From NCBI RefSeq assembly GCF_007558825.1, contig NZ_VLTK01000010.1:124001-188000 (forward strand): 64,000 nucleotides of DNA, written 5' to 3'. The DNA is from Brevibacterium aurantiacum (GTDB lineage: Bacteria; Actinomycetota; Actinomycetes; Actinomycetales; Brevibacteriaceae). The stretch's first letter is position 1. The number at the start of each line of letters is the position of its first letter. Below are positions 1 to 8,383 of this stretch, in pieces. The notes beneath the pieces are model-generated. The model worked only from the letters and a program-made list of their open reading frames with translations, was not told where the DNA came from and ran no database searches. The position numbers and the translations under genes are program-made.

Positions 1-278
1 ATGACGGTGGAGAATCGCGAACGGTACACGGCCGATGCTCGGGTGAATTCCAGGGTCAGCTTGACCTGTTCTTCCATGGACCAGGCCAGACCACCGAGTT
101 CTCGGGGGATGGAGATTCCGAAGAGTCCCAAGGATTTCATGTCCTCGACGATCCGTTCGGGTACGGCCCCGGTCCGAACCATTTCGGCCTCGCCCGGGAT
201 GAGCACCTCGCTTGTGAATGCGGCGACTTGTTCCAGATACTCCGAGAAATTCAGTTCTTTGATAGCTGGGTCAATCAT
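1..278 (-). CDS. Acyl-CoA dehydrogenase, N-terminal part (cut by window edge)
   Basis: About 92 codons of the amino end are present; the rest lies outside the window. The translation starts MIDPAIKELNFSEYLEQVA and continues through GLFGISIPRELGGL, which is the usual N-terminal helical domain of acyl-CoA dehydrogenases (the FGI-PxExGG region). These are FAD enzymes that oxidise acyl-CoA at the alpha-beta bond. The ATG at 276-278 is the first in frame. It is the third gene of a minus-strand set after an MFS carrier and a CaiB/BaiF CoA-transferase. That suggests uptake, CoA activation and oxidation of an organic acid; the substrate cannot be read from the sequence. Confidence 0.85.
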   Translation of the reverse strand, partial: MIDPAIKELNFSEYLEQVAAFTSEVLIPGEAEMVRTGAVPERIVEDMKSLGLFGISIPRELGGLAWSMEEQVKLTLEFTRASAVYRSRFSTV

Positions 279-375
279 TTCTAACTCTTTCTAAAACGGT
301 CGGGAGGGGCTGTGGAACAGCGTTTGAGGGCCTGGCAGGCAGGCCTATTGGTGCGAGCGTGGTTGTGGGAGTGCG

Positions 376-1497
376 TCAGTTCGTCACGCGGATGCCTGCA
401 CCGACGGGCGGGGCGCCCTGGGTCGAGTTGCCACGCTCGCCATTGAAGACAACGGGAAGGGTCGGTAGCAGCAGCCATTCTCCAGCCGATGATTCGACCT
501 CAGACAGCATCCCGCCTGCTTGCAGATCCGGATCCTCGCGGATCTCGTCCAGGGTCCTGATCAGTCCGCATACGATCCCCGACTCACGGAGCATGTCCAC
601 CGCGGCGACCGCGCTCATTCCGCTCAGAGCATCGGCGATTGCTTCGAGTAGGGCCGGTCGGTTCTCTACTCGGCATCTGTTCGTGGCAAACCTGTCATCG
701 CCGAGGAGATCTTCTCGGCCGATGGCCCGACACAGAGCAGACCATTTCGCATCCGTGTATGCGGAGAGGACGAAGCTTGACCCGTTCACGGTGATGACTT
801 CGGCAGCGGGGGCAGCATGCTGTTGGCCATTGCCTTTGCGAGTCGGTGCTTGCCCCGTCATTGCGTACTCGGCCCATTGGGCGCCCTGGGCATGAACGGT
901 GGCTTCCATCAGAGAGGTCTCAACCAAAGAGCCATGCCCGTCACGGTCACGAGCGACGACTGCGGCGAGCACTCCGCTGGTCAATGCGTGGGATGCGAGT
1001 ACGTCGGCGACGGCGAAGCCGACTCGCTGAGGCTCTCCGTCGGCTTCGCCGGTCAGGCCCAACACCCCGAATTCGGCCTGGGCCATAATGTCCAAACCTG
1101 GGCTTCCGGCGTGTGGGCCCAAGCGCCCGAAACCGGAGACCACTCCGCAGATGAGCTGAGGGAAACGCTGCGAGAGTGTCGACCAATCAACTCCCAGTTT
1201 CACTGCGGTTCGAGGCAGGAAGTTGTGGATGACCACATCGGCGGTGGCGGCCATGTCGTAAAAGGTCGCTCGACCTTCTTCAGTGCTGAGGTCAAGCGCG
1301 CAACTGGTCTTCCCGCGGTTGCACGCTTCGACCATCGTGTCTCCGAAGAGACCGATGTTACGGGCCTGCTCACCATGTGGTGGTTCGATCTTAATGACCT
1401 GGGCCCCCATGTCTGCGAAGTTCTGGCCTGCGAGTGGAGCAGAAATATACTGTCCGAGGTCGAGAATCGTCAGACCCTGCAGTGGCTGCGTACTCAT
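376..1497 (-). CDS. CaiB/BaiF family CoA-transferase
   Basis: This 373-residue protein has the class III CoA-transferase layout. It begins with GLTILDLGQYISAPLAGQ, followed by the cofactor-binding VIKIEPPHGEQAR stretch near residues 35-46. The segment GSPGLDIMAQ carries the likely catalytic aspartate, about Asp136, which in this family forms the acyl and CoA anhydride intermediates. The length is near the family norm of about 400. It should move CoA from an acyl-CoA donor to a carboxylic acid in the cytoplasm. Its ATG directly abuts the stop of the MFS gene upstream, so the two are co-translated, and an acyl-CoA dehydrogenase follows. The exact acid is unknown; carnitine- or aromatic-type substrates are only possibilities. 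Confidence 0.9.
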   Translation of the reverse strand: MSTQPLQGLTILDLGQYISAPLAGQNFADMGAQVIKIEPPHGEQARNIGLFGDTMVEACNRGKTSCALDLSTEEGRATFYDMAATADVVIHNFLPRTAVKLGVDWSTLSQRFPQLICGVVSGFGRLGPHAGSPGLDIMAQAEFGVLGLTGEADGEPQRVGFAVADVLASHALTSGVLAAVVARDRDGHGSLVETSLMEATVHAQGAQWAEYAMTGQAPTRKGNGQQHAAPAAEVITVNGSSFVLSAYTDAKWSALCRAIGREDLLGDDRFATNRCRVENRPALLEAIADALSGMSAVAAVDMLRESGIVCGLIRTLDEIREDPDLQAGGMLSEVESSAGEWLLLPTLPVVFNGERGNSTQGAPPVGAGIRVTN

Positions 1498-2871
1498 TCA
1501 GTTCTCCTTGCGGCTTGCGTATATAGCGCTCGCAGCCAACAGCTTGCGACGCGATTTCTCTGGATCTAGGAGACTTCCGCCCAGTAGTGCACAGACGATG
1601 ATGGCGACCCCGACGACGCGGAACGCCAGACCGTATCCGGCTTCAACACTCGAGGCACTGTCGACCAGAAGTCCGATCACGTAGGGAGCCGAGATCCCCG
1701 CGATGCTGTAGAAGCCGATGATGCACCCGAAGAAGGGAACTCGCTGCTTGGCAGGCAGAAAGTCCGCTGCACCGGCGAACGCAATCGAGAAGGCCACGCT
1801 ATTGATCGAGAAGGCGGCGACGACGAAGATACTTTGGATGAGACCCGAATCGATGGAGCTGAAGATGATGAAGCTGACACCAGCGAAGATCAGGGCGAAT
1901 GCGGTGAGGTAGCTGCGGGCGAACTTCGAGGAGAAGCCTCGTTTGATCAGCCACCCGGACAGTGCGCCCGAAGAGATGAGGACAACGACGGCGAAGGCGT
2001 AAGGCAGAGTCACCAGTGTGCCCGTCAGTTCCTGGGAGTACCCCAAACCTTCGTGCATGAACACAGGCAGCCAGGAGGTCTTGGCGGAGGTGATGATGTA
2101 ACCGCCGAAGCTCAGTATTCCCAGACCCCAGAACGAACTCAACCGGAAGTAATAGTAGAACGGAACCGTGATGCCCCCATTAGGGTCGGCTCGGCCGCTG
2201 GTATCTTCGAGGCGGATGCGTTCACCGGCAGGCAGATTGGAATTGAACATCTGCATTTTTCCCCGGTTGACGAACCACCAGATACCGACCCAGATGAGTC
2301 CGACCGCGATCAGGACCATGAACGCAGCGTGCCAGTGATATTTGACGATGATCCAGGTCAGAATCGGCGCGCTGAGCAATGGGCCCAATGATGATCCCGC
2401 GTTGACGATGGCACCGGCCAGTGCGCGCTTCTCTGCAGGGAATCTCAGTGCGACGATTCCTTGGCACAACGCGTGAGCGGGCCCCTCGAAGAATCCCAAA
2501 ACCATCCGGGAGAGGAACAGAACCAAAAAGCTGGTTTCCATGGTCAATGGGATCATCGTGGCAACCCAAGCGAGCATCAGGACGGGCGCTGCCCACAAGA
2601 GGTTGATCCACTTGAAGAGTGCGGCAATGCCGACGGCACCGGCTGCGAAGAGCCAGAAGAAGCCGCTGCTGAGAAGCCCGTACTCCGAGTCACCTATCCC
2701 CAGGTCTGTTTTGATCTGGGTAGCGCTGAAACCAATCGAGGCTTTGTCTGCGAAGTTCAGGGTGAAGAACACCAGGAGCAGCGCGACAATGACCCAATCC
2801 CGCCGGGTCGGGGTGATGCCGACCGACGGTTTTGTGCCGGTCGGAATGTCTGAAACCTGTGTTTTGTGCAT
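1498..2871 (-). CDS. MFS transporter, probable organic-anion carrier
   Basis: This 457-residue integral membrane protein has the alternating hydrophobic segments of a 12-helix major facilitator. The first helix reads RRDWVIVALLLVFFTLNFAD, and a conserved loop GFFEGPAHALCQGIVA with nearby arginines occupies the helix 4-5 position. These features resemble the anion:cation symporter branch that carries organic acids. The start ATG is preceded by GGAG eight bases upstream. It is the first gene of the set leading into the CoA-transferase and acyl-CoA dehydrogenase and probably imports their substrate. The branch assignment is from family resemblance only. Confidence 0.85.
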   Translation of the reverse strand: MHKTQVSDIPTGTKPSVGITPTRRDWVIVALLLVFFTLNFADKASIGFSATQIKTDLGIGDSEYGLLSSGFFWLFAAGAVGIAALFKWINLLWAAPVLMLAWVATMIPLTMETSFLVLFLSRMVLGFFEGPAHALCQGIVALRFPAEKRALAGAIVNAGSSLGPLLSAPILTWIIVKYHWHAAFMVLIAVGLIWVGIWWFVNRGKMQMFNSNLPAGERIRLEDTSGRADPNGGITVPFYYYFRLSSFWGLGILSFGGYIITSAKTSWLPVFMHEGLGYSQELTGTLVTLPYAFAVVVLISSGALSGWLIKRGFSSKFARSYLTAFALIFAGVSFIIFSSIDSGLIQSIFVVAAFSINSVAFSIAFAGAADFLPAKQRVPFFGCIIGFYSIAGISAPYVIGLLVDSASSVEAGYGLAFRVVGVAIIVCALLGGSLLDPEKSRRKLLAASAIYASRKEN

Positions 2872-2951
2872 GGACTCATCTCCGTTGACGATTGTTGTTT
2901 CAGAATCTCAACTTCGATGAATGCGAACAAGACGAAACCATTGCTAGAAGC

Positions 2952-2968
2952 TATAGGCCGTACCTATA
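2952..2968. promoter_or_regulatory. Candidate operator upstream of the MFS/CoA-transferase set
   Basis: There is a perfect 6-base inverted repeat, TATAGG and CCTATA, with a 5-base spacer, lying 80-100 bases upstream of the MFS start. Its position fits a regulator site for that minus-strand set. A match of this size can arise by chance, and no cognate regulator is adjacent. Confidence 0.3.
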
Positions 2969-3174
2969 TCAGTGATCAGCGGGAAACTACGGCGCAGACT
3001 TGAGCCAGCAGCATGGGTGCGTTCCTTGACGAATGCCCGCGGCCGCGCCTGGCCGGGGCCACGACGCCGCCGTAGGTCTGTGGTCGCGACGGCAGCGTTC
3101 GTCCGCGTCGTCGCATTGCTCGTAGCCGACGTTGCGGGGCAATCGAGGGCGATGAGCGCCAGCTGCATGCGGAA

Positions 3175-3227
3175 GAGCCGCCGGGCCAGGGTGCAACTGC
3201 GTTGCCTGCGCCCTGGCCCGGCGGCTC
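3175..3227 (-). terminator. Strong compound hairpin after the DoxX gene
   Basis: The arms at 3175-3191 and 3211-3227 are a perfect 17-base inverted repeat. The 19-base loop itself contains a smaller GCAAC/GTTGC stem. It sits 27 bases beyond the DoxX stop on the minus strand. No T-run follows on either strand, so it is either a U-less actinobacterial terminator or an RNA-stabilising structure. Confidence 0.6.
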
Positions 3228-3253
3228 TCGGTGACTCATGGCCTCGATGAGAA

Positions 3254-3679
3254 TTACTTCTTGAGCTTCTTCTTTTTCTTGTCTCCGGTCGTGAACATCA
3301 GAGCCAGCCCGATCGCGGCCAGCCAGGTGTCCTTGGCCACGGCGGTGCCTGACTCGGAGGGGCGGATGCCGTCGTCTTGGGTCATGGAGTCGATAGAGAA
3401 GTAGTTCGCAACGAGCCCGGCGGAGAACGTCGTCAGAGCGGCACCGGCGATACGGGTGGGAACAAAGGGCAGCAGCAGTGCGGCACCGACGGCGATCTCA
3501 CCGTAGGACAGGAATTTCCCGAACTGGGCGGGGGTCATCTCTTCAACAAATGGGACACCGTTGGCAGCCATCTGCTGCAGGCCGGCGGCGGATTCCTCAT
3601 CGAGGCCGAGCTTGCCGATGCCGGAGTTGAGGATGAACGCACCGGGAACGGCGCGCAGAAGTGCTGTATCGAGTCTCAT
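3254..3679 (-). CDS. DoxX family membrane protein
   Basis: This is a small (141-residue) membrane protein with about four hydrophobic segments and the DoxX-type patterns LLRAVPGAFILNSGIGKL and YGEIAVGAALLLPFVP. It ends in a lysine-rich tail. DoxX-like proteins are linked to redox balance and sulfur metabolism in actinobacteria, but this one has no assignable reaction. I chose the ATG at 3679 because AAGGGA lies six bases upstream, and because the stop of the 39-codon reading frame upstream overlaps it as ATGA. A longer in-frame start at 3835 lacks these signals. The gene is divergent from dctA. Confidence 0.8.
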   Translation of the reverse strand: MRLDTALLRAVPGAFILNSGIGKLGLDEESAAGLQQMAANGVPFVEEMTPAQFGKFLSYGEIAVGAALLLPFVPTRIAGAALTTFSAGLVANYFSIDSMTQDDGIRPSESGTAVAKDTWLAAIGLALMFTTGDKKKKKLKK

Positions 3680-3795
3680 GAGCATTCCCTTCGTTTCGTC
3701 ATGTCGTACAGCCCCACAATAGTCGACGATGTGATCGCGGCCATGAACACTATGAACGCAACCGAGACAGCCGTCACAGTCTCTGGAATGCTCAT
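3676..3795 (-). CDS. Small single-helix membrane peptide coupled to DoxX gene
   Basis: The 39-residue reading frame starts MSIPETVTAVSVAFIVFM and contains one hydrophobic stretch of about 22 residues, then a charged end (DMTKRREC). Its TGA stop overlaps the DoxX ATG by the classic ATGA arrangement, which supports translation. No known family is recognised. Its ribosome site is weak (AAGAA about nine bases upstream). It may be a small subunit for DoxX or for the neighbouring transporter; this is inference. Confidence 0.5.
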   Translation of the reverse strand: MSIPETVTAVSVAFIVFMAAITSSTIVGLYDMTKRRECS

Positions 3796-3848
3796 GGAGA
3801 AATTCTTCGCGGCCCGATGTCGCGAGCACCACCACTCAAGGAGGAGAC

Positions 3849-5219
3849 ATGGCAACGTTGCCATCAGACAACACCGTCGCCGAGGCGGATCCCACCCCGC
3901 CCCAGCGCAAGAAGGACCGTACGCACTGGCTCTACATCATGGTCATCATCGCCGTGTTCGCCGGTGCCGCCATCGGACTCATCGCCCCCGAAGCCGGTAA
4001 GGCGCTCGAACCGCTGGGCAAGGCCTTCATCGCACTCATCAAGATGATCATCGCCCCGATCATCTTCTGCACCATCGTCCTAGGCGTCGGCTCTGTGGCC
4101 AAGGCGGCCACCGTGGGCAAAGTCGGCGGCATCGCTTTGATCTATTTCCTCATCATGGCCACCTTCGCCCTGGTCATCGGCCTCGTCGTCGGCAACCTCA
4201 TCCACCCGGGTGAGGGTCTCAAGCTCGAACCCTACGAGGCGGCCGCCGGCGGAGAATCCAACGGGACCGTTGACTTCCTCATGAGCCTCATCCCCGGTGA
4301 CATCGCGGTCCTGCCGACCCTGGTCCTCGCCCTCCTCGTCGGATTCGCCCTGCAGTCGATGGGCAAGGCCGGCGAACCGGTCCTCAAGGGCATCGGCCAC
4401 ATCCAGGCCGTCGTCTTCAAGCTCATGATGATGATCATGTGGGCCGCTCCCGTCGGTGCCTTCGGTGCCATCGCCGCAGTCGTCGGCAAGACCGGGTGGG
4501 CCGCGATCGGTGCGATGGCAACCCTCATGGGTGCCTTCTACCTCACCTGTGCCCTGTTCATCGTCATCGTCCTGGGCTCCATCCTCAAGGTCGTCACCGG
4601 CCTCAACATCTTCCTGCTGCTGAAGTACCTGGCTAGAGAGTTCCTGCTCATCTTCTCGACTTCCTCGTCCGAGTCGGCTCTGCCGCGTCTGATTGCGAAG
4701 ATGGAACACGCTGGAGTCTCGAAGCCCGTCGTGGGAATCACCGTGCCCACCGGGTATTCGTTCAACCTCGACGGCACCGCCATCTACCTGACCATGGCAT
4801 CTCTGTTCGTCTCCAGCGCCATGGGCATGCCGATGAGCCTGGGCGAGCAGATCTCGCTGCTGGTGTTCATGATCATCGCCTCGAAGGGTGCCGCCGGCGT
4901 CTCCGGTGCGGGACTGGCAACTCTGGCCGCGGGCCTGCAGTCACACCGCCCCGAACTCCTCGACGGCATGGGCGTCATCGTCGGTATTGATAAGTTCATG
5001 TCCGAGTGCCGTGCCCTGACGAACTTCACCGGCAACGCCGTGGCCACCCTGCTCATCGGCAAGTGGACCCACGAGATCGACATCGACCAGGCACGTGCGG
5101 CCCTGAATGGCTCCAGCCCGTTCGATGAGCAGTCGCTTGAGCCTGACGTTCACGGTTCAGCTGCAGCCACAACTGGTGACGAAGCGGGCGAGAAGGAGCG
5201 CGCCACCGTCAACGCCTGA
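3849..5219 (+). CDS. dctA: C4-dicarboxylate or amino acid:cation symporter (DctA-like)
   Basis: This is a 456-residue member of the dicarboxylate/amino acid:cation symporter (DAACS) family. The diagnostic re-entrant loop FSTSSSESALPRL is near residue 270, and the substrate-site motif GYSFNLDGTAIY is near residue 300. A later TNFTGNAVATLL segment matches the last transmembrane helix. The protein uses sodium or proton gradients to import C4-dicarboxylates (or glutamate/aspartate in relatives). The ATG follows an excellent AGGAGG site by a few bases. The gene is divergent from DoxX and is followed by a strong hairpin, so it is probably monocistronic. dctA is used by family resemblance; substrate specificity is not proven. 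Confidence 0.88.
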   Translation: MATLPSDNTVAEADPTPPQRKKDRTHWLYIMVIIAVFAGAAIGLIAPEAGKALEPLGKAFIALIKMIIAPIIFCTIVLGVGSVAKAATVGKVGGIALIYFLIMATFALVIGLVVGNLIHPGEGLKLEPYEAAAGGESNGTVDFLMSLIPGDIAVLPTLVLALLVGFALQSMGKAGEPVLKGIGHIQAVVFKLMMMIMWAAPVGAFGAIAAVVGKTGWAAIGAMATLMGAFYLTCALFIVIVLGSILKVVTGLNIFLLLKYLAREFLLIFSTSSSESALPRLIAKMEHAGVSKPVVGITVPTGYSFNLDGTAIYLTMASLFVSSAMGMPMSLGEQISLLVFMIIASKGAAGVSGAGLATLAAGLQSHRPELLDGMGVIVGIDKFMSECRALTNFTGNAVATLLIGKWTHEIDIDQARAALNGSSPFDEQSLEPDVHGSAAATTGDEAGEKERATVNA

Positions 5220-5235
5220 GCCCTGTTTCTCTAAT

Positions 5236-5327
5236 GCCGTCCCGACGCGGGTGCCAATACTCCACCAGCTTTTGGAGTAACAGCACCCGCGTCGTTTCAT
5301 TTCCGTCCGCGCCGAGACAGCCGACCG
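5236..5327 (+). repeat. Dispersed intergenic repeat, copy 1, with dctA terminator hairpin
   Basis: Arms GACGCGGGTGC (5244-5254) and GCACCCGCGTC (5283-5293) form a perfect 11-base stem. They enclose a second stem, TACTCCA (5258-5264) with TGGAGTA (5273-5279). The stretch lies just after the dctA stop and can serve as its terminator. The same sequence layout recurs at 13155-13244: CCAGCTTTTGGAGTA and CAGCACCCGC are identical in both and have the same spacing. Confidence 0.7.
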
Positions 5328-5333
5328 AAGATG

Positions 5334-6035
5334 TCAAACGGGTGAAGTTTGCGTTGTGTCAATCGCATCTTCGACACTCGCCCGGGCGTCCAGGAGCTCT
5401 TTTCGTGCCACAGGGATGTCTAATCTTCCGTCGGGCGCGATCACGCTCAAGGCACCTAGGCACTCGCCCCTCGACATGATTGGTACGGCAACAACGTCGA
5501 CGATGTCACCAAGCCATTCCGAATGGGATTGCGCGTACCCCTGTGCTCGAACCGCATCTAATCTGTCAGCCATCTCAGCAAAGCGGCTCGTATCCAAGTG
5601 GGCGTCAAAAGCTAAGAGCACCATCCCCGAAGCTGAGGTTCTGAGTTCCAGATGGGGCTCTGCCGTCATCGAGAATGGCCGTTTGGGCTCATTTCGTTCG
5701 ATGATGATCGCTTCGTTGCCATTGAGCACCGCGTAGGAAATCGGCTCGTTGAGCGTCTCAACCAGATGTTCCATCGCTTGGCTTACTTGAGGAGGTACTC
5801 CCGAATATTCGATGGCAAAACGACCGAATACAGCGGCGCGTGGAGACAGCTGATAGTCTCGCTTCTCGTTCTGAACCAGCCAACCGACTTCGGCCAGCGT
5901 GGAGACGTACTGGTGGGTCGCGGCCCTTGACCACTCGAGCTTCCTTGCCAGCTGCGACACACTTGCCAAGCCGTCGGGGAACGTCAGAAACGTTTCCAAT
6001 ACCAATATCGTTTTGCTCACGGACTGCAGGCTCAT
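5334..6035 (-). CDS. IclR family transcriptional regulator
   Basis: The 233-residue protein has an N-terminal winged helix (about residues 5-60, SVSKTILVLETFLTFPDGLA then SQLARKLEWSRAATHQYVSTL). An IclR ligand-binding domain follows, with LRTSASGMVLLAF and the closing VVAVPIMSRGECLGALSVIA. IclR proteins repress or activate catabolic operons in response to a small acid. It is the last gene of a minus-strand run that contains an amino acid ABC importer, a dipeptidase and an unassigned 867-residue protein, so it is their most likely regulator. A small hairpin separates it from the importer genes, so it may also be read from its own promoter. Its ribosome site is weak. Confidence 0.85.
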   Translation of the reverse strand: MSLQSVSKTILVLETFLTFPDGLASVSQLARKLEWSRAATHQYVSTLAEVGWLVQNEKRDYQLSPRAAVFGRFAIEYSGVPPQVSQAMEHLVETLNEPISYAVLNGNEAIIIERNEPKRPFSMTAEPHLELRTSASGMVLLAFDAHLDTSRFAEMADRLDAVRAQGYAQSHSEWLGDIVDVVAVPIMSRGECLGALSVIAPDGRLDIPVARKELLDARASVEDAIDTTQTSPV

Positions 6036-6061
6036 GCCACCCCATTATTCCTATTATCTGA

Positions 6062-6100
6062 GCGGTATGCCCGGTAGCGAATGATCGCCAGGCATACCGC
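6062..6100 (-). terminator. Hairpin between importer operon and iclR-type gene
   Basis: GCGGTATGCC (6062-6071) pairs with GGCATACCGC (6091-6100). The loop has its own short GCGA/TCGC stem. It lies 8 bases past the binding-protein stop in the minus direction and 27 bases before the regulator start. It may attenuate read-through into the regulator. Confidence 0.5.
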
Positions 6101-6108
6101 ACTATGGC

Positions 6109-6963
6109 TCAAAGCAGATTCGGTTTGCCCGGGTGCATCACCTGTGGATCAAGATCATACTTCTCCGCAATCTCGTCGAGTTCACCTGACTCGCGCATGT
6201 CCTTGATCACGCTGTCAAGAGCTTCACCTAGCGCCTCATTGTCCTTTTTAACTGGGAAGTTGGTCTGTCCCGCGGCGCCAGTAGCTGGAACACGCTCATC
6301 GGGCTTCAACGGCGTGACGGTGAAGCCTTCGATCTCATGCTTCTTGAGATACTGCATGCCCGCTATGTAGCCCTGGACCGACCCTTCGATTCGTCCCGAT
6401 GCGATGTCATCGAACACGGCGTCGTCATTCTGATAGATCTTGAGCTTACTCCCGAAGACCCCCTTCATGTCGTCTACTCCGATCAGGCCCTGTCCCACTC
6501 CGATCTCCAAACCTCTGAGACCGTCAACAGTGTCGATACCTTCCTTAGTGACGGAAGAGAATGGTGAGGTGACTACAGGGGCGGACAAACGTACTTTCTC
6601 CGCGCGTTCTGCCGTCCGATACCAGGATCCGAGCGTTGTATCCGCCCGTCCCGTAGCAACCGAGGTGATCATCGCCGGGGAGTCACCCTTGTTGATTGTC
6701 AAGGTCAGGCATTCAAGCTCGGCAAATTTGGTGAGCACGTCCCCCTCCAACCCGCTGAGCTCTCCCGCAGAATCCGACATTGAGAACGGAACGTATTCGT
6801 ATTGGGCCACAGTCAGGACGCCCTCCGTAATAGTCTTGAGTCCCTCGTCGCGCGGGGTGCAGTCTTCACCCACAGATTCGGGGGCACCGGGAGGTGTTCC
6901 GCCACATCCGCTTAGGACAAGCATCGCGGCCGCTGCCATAGTAGCCATCAGGTTCTTTTTCAT
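6109..6963 (-). CDS. Amino acid ABC transporter substrate-binding lipoprotein
   Basis: This is a 284-residue family 3 solute-binding protein. The signal peptide starts MKKNLMATMAAAAMLV and ends in a lipobox, LSGC, with the lipidated cysteine at residue 20. The mature part has the family pattern FSMSDSAGELSGLEGDVLTKFA and the later ATGRADTTLG. I chose the ATG at 6963 because AAAGGAG lies upstream and the signal peptide begins there; an upstream start would add 21 polar residues. It delivers a polar amino acid or similar ligand to the two permeases encoded upstream. It is clearly related to the binding protein at 62579-63460; the C-terminal ends SGELDEIAEKYDLDP and SGELDKSFEKYGLDP match closely. 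Confidence 0.9.
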   Translation of the reverse strand: MKKNLMATMAAAAMLVLSGCGGTPPGAPESVGEDCTPRDEGLKTITEGVLTVAQYEYVPFSMSDSAGELSGLEGDVLTKFAELECLTLTINKGDSPAMITSVATGRADTTLGSWYRTAERAEKVRLSAPVVTSPFSSVTKEGIDTVDGLRGLEIGVGQGLIGVDDMKGVFGSKLKIYQNDDAVFDDIASGRIEGSVQGYIAGMQYLKKHEIEGFTVTPLKPDERVPATGAAGQTNFPVKKDNEALGEALDSVIKDMRESGELDEIAEKYDLDPQVMHPGKPNLL

Positions 6964-7012
6964 TGCGACTCCTTTGTCGTTCGGGTTTGTTGATATTGAG
7001 GATGCAGAGTTG

Positions 7013-7741
7013 TCAGGTGGCGGCAACAGGTAGCGAGGGCGATCCTGTGAGCAGGGACCTCACTGCCTTTCGTTTCGAACGCTTCTTCTGTCTCATCGAC
7101 TTCTCTAGGTAGCCGCTGAGCACAGCGCCAGGAATCGTGATGCACAGATACAGCACCGCCGCGGCTGTGTACACAGACATGTACTCGAATGTCGCAGCTC
7201 CGATCACCCCAGCATGCTGCATGATTTCAGGCACCGTGATGACGGTTGCCAAAGATGTCGCTTGGAAGATGATGATCGTCAAGTTGACAAGCGGCGGAAT
7301 CGAGATTCGAGCTGCTTGCGGAATTACGATGAAACGATAGGTGTCTGCAGCCGACATCGACAGAGAATTCGCCGCCTCAGCTTGTCCAGCTGGCACAGAG
7401 TTGAGTCCTGCACGAATCATTTCCGACGAGTACCCAGCAGCTGAGAACATCAGGGCTGCCAAGGCCGCTGGATGCGGGTCGAGCATCAGTCCAAGTTGGG
7501 GAAGCCCCTGATATACGAGGAAAAGTAGTACAAGGATTGGAACTCCTCGACCAAGTTCGACTATGACAAGAGCGGCGTAGTGGACGACTCTCGAAGGTGA
7601 TTCAACACCCAGGGCGAGGAAGAACCCGAGTATATAGCCGCCCAGGCAGGAGAACAGAGTGAGAGATATGGCGACGCCAAGCCCCGGCAAAAGATCCGGA
7701 ATGTACTGCGGCCAATCGTAGAGCCAAGAGAAATCACTCAT
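7013..7741 (-). CDS. Amino acid ABC transporter permease (second of pair)
   Basis: This 242-residue permease of the HisM/GlnP type has several membrane segments. The ATPase-contact EAA loop reads GQAEAANSLSMSAADTYRFI, followed by VIPQAARISIPPLVN. It forms the membrane channel with the permease encoded just upstream. Its ATG overlaps that gene's stop by ATGA (7738-7741). The C-terminus is rich in basic residues. Confidence 0.9.
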   Translation of the reverse strand: MSDFSWLYDWPQYIPDLLPGLGVAISLTLFSCLGGYILGFFLALGVESPSRVVHYAALVIVELGRGVPILVLLFLVYQGLPQLGLMLDPHPAALAALMFSAAGYSSEMIRAGLNSVPAGQAEAANSLSMSAADTYRFIVIPQAARISIPPLVNLTIIIFQATSLATVITVPEIMQHAGVIGAATFEYMSVYTAAAVLYLCITIPGAVLSGYLEKSMRQKKRSKRKAVRSLLTGSPSLPVAAT

Positions 7742-8382
7742 GCGAGTGCATACCTCCTCGTAATGCGGGCATGGATATTGCGTGAGAATGCGGCGATCGG
7801 CAGACTCAGAGCGAGATAGATCAACCCGGCGGTGCCAAACATATATAGTCCATGCGCGTGATACTGAGTCATGATCCCCGCTCTGAATACGAGGTCAGCG
7901 ACCCCGATCGTCGACACAAGCGCGGAATCCTTGAGCAGCCCGATAACCTGAGTCGCAACGGAAGGGCTGACTGCTCTGAACAGCTGCGGACCAATGATGA
8001 ATCGGAGGGTTGAAAACTGGTCGAGGTTGAGTGCCCCTGCTGCTTCCCATTGCCCAGCCGGTACGGCTTGGATCCCTCCGCGATAGATTTCGGCCATATA
8101 TGCCGTGGCGATGATCGAAAGTACCAACAGAGAAGCGGTCACCGGCGAAAGAGTTATGCCAAGTTGCCCTACGCCAAAAAAGGCTATGAAGAGCCACACG
8201 ATCGTGGGTATACCTCGGACGACATGCACAATGGCGTGGTAGATTCCCCGGGCTGCACTGAATCGGCTCTGGGCCAGAGCAAGCATCGGCAGTCCCAGGA
8301 CGATTCCGATCGCCGCCGAACCGAAGGTCATGACCACCGTCCAGCCAGTGCCCATCGCGATATATGCGATGATCTCCCCCAT
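7738..8382 (-). CDS. Amino acid ABC transporter permease (first of pair)
   Basis: This 214-residue polar amino acid permease has the EAA-loop segment GQWEAAGALNLDQFSTLRFI followed by IGPQLFRAVSPSV. It has roughly five hydrophobic helices, as usual for the His/Glu/Gln/Arg branch. The start lies one base after the stop of the ATPase gene and its end overlaps the next permease. The two are therefore coupled and probably make a heterodimeric channel. Confidence 0.9.
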   Translation of the reverse strand: MGEIIAYIAMGTGWTVVMTFGSAAIGIVLGLPMLALAQSRFSAARGIYHAIVHVVRGIPTIVWLFIAFFGVGQLGITLSPVTASLLVLSIIATAYMAEIYRGGIQAVPAGQWEAAGALNLDQFSTLRFIIGPQLFRAVSPSVATQVIGLLKDSALVSTIGVADLVFRAGIMTQYHAHGLYMFGTAGLIYLALSLPIAAFSRNIHARITRRYALA

Positions 8383-8383
8383 G

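Larger units (their letters stand above)
2872..3253. other. Intergenic region with an inverted repeat and a compound hairpin
   Basis: I see no convincing gene in these 382 bases. Short open frames on both strands show no start signal and no family resemblance. The stretch holds the small palindrome at 2952-2968, next to the MFS promoter area, and the strong hairpin at 3175-3227 behind the DoxX gene. Confidence 0.5.

Noticed and set aside
359..1569. Long plus-strand frames opposite the CoA-transferase gene
   Set aside because: They are mirror readings of a well-supported minus-strand gene and contain no family motif or ribosome site.
4080..4709. 209-codon minus frame inside dctA
   Set aside because: It is rich in aspartate, glutamate and glycine because it is antisense to a membrane protein gene; dctA is clear.
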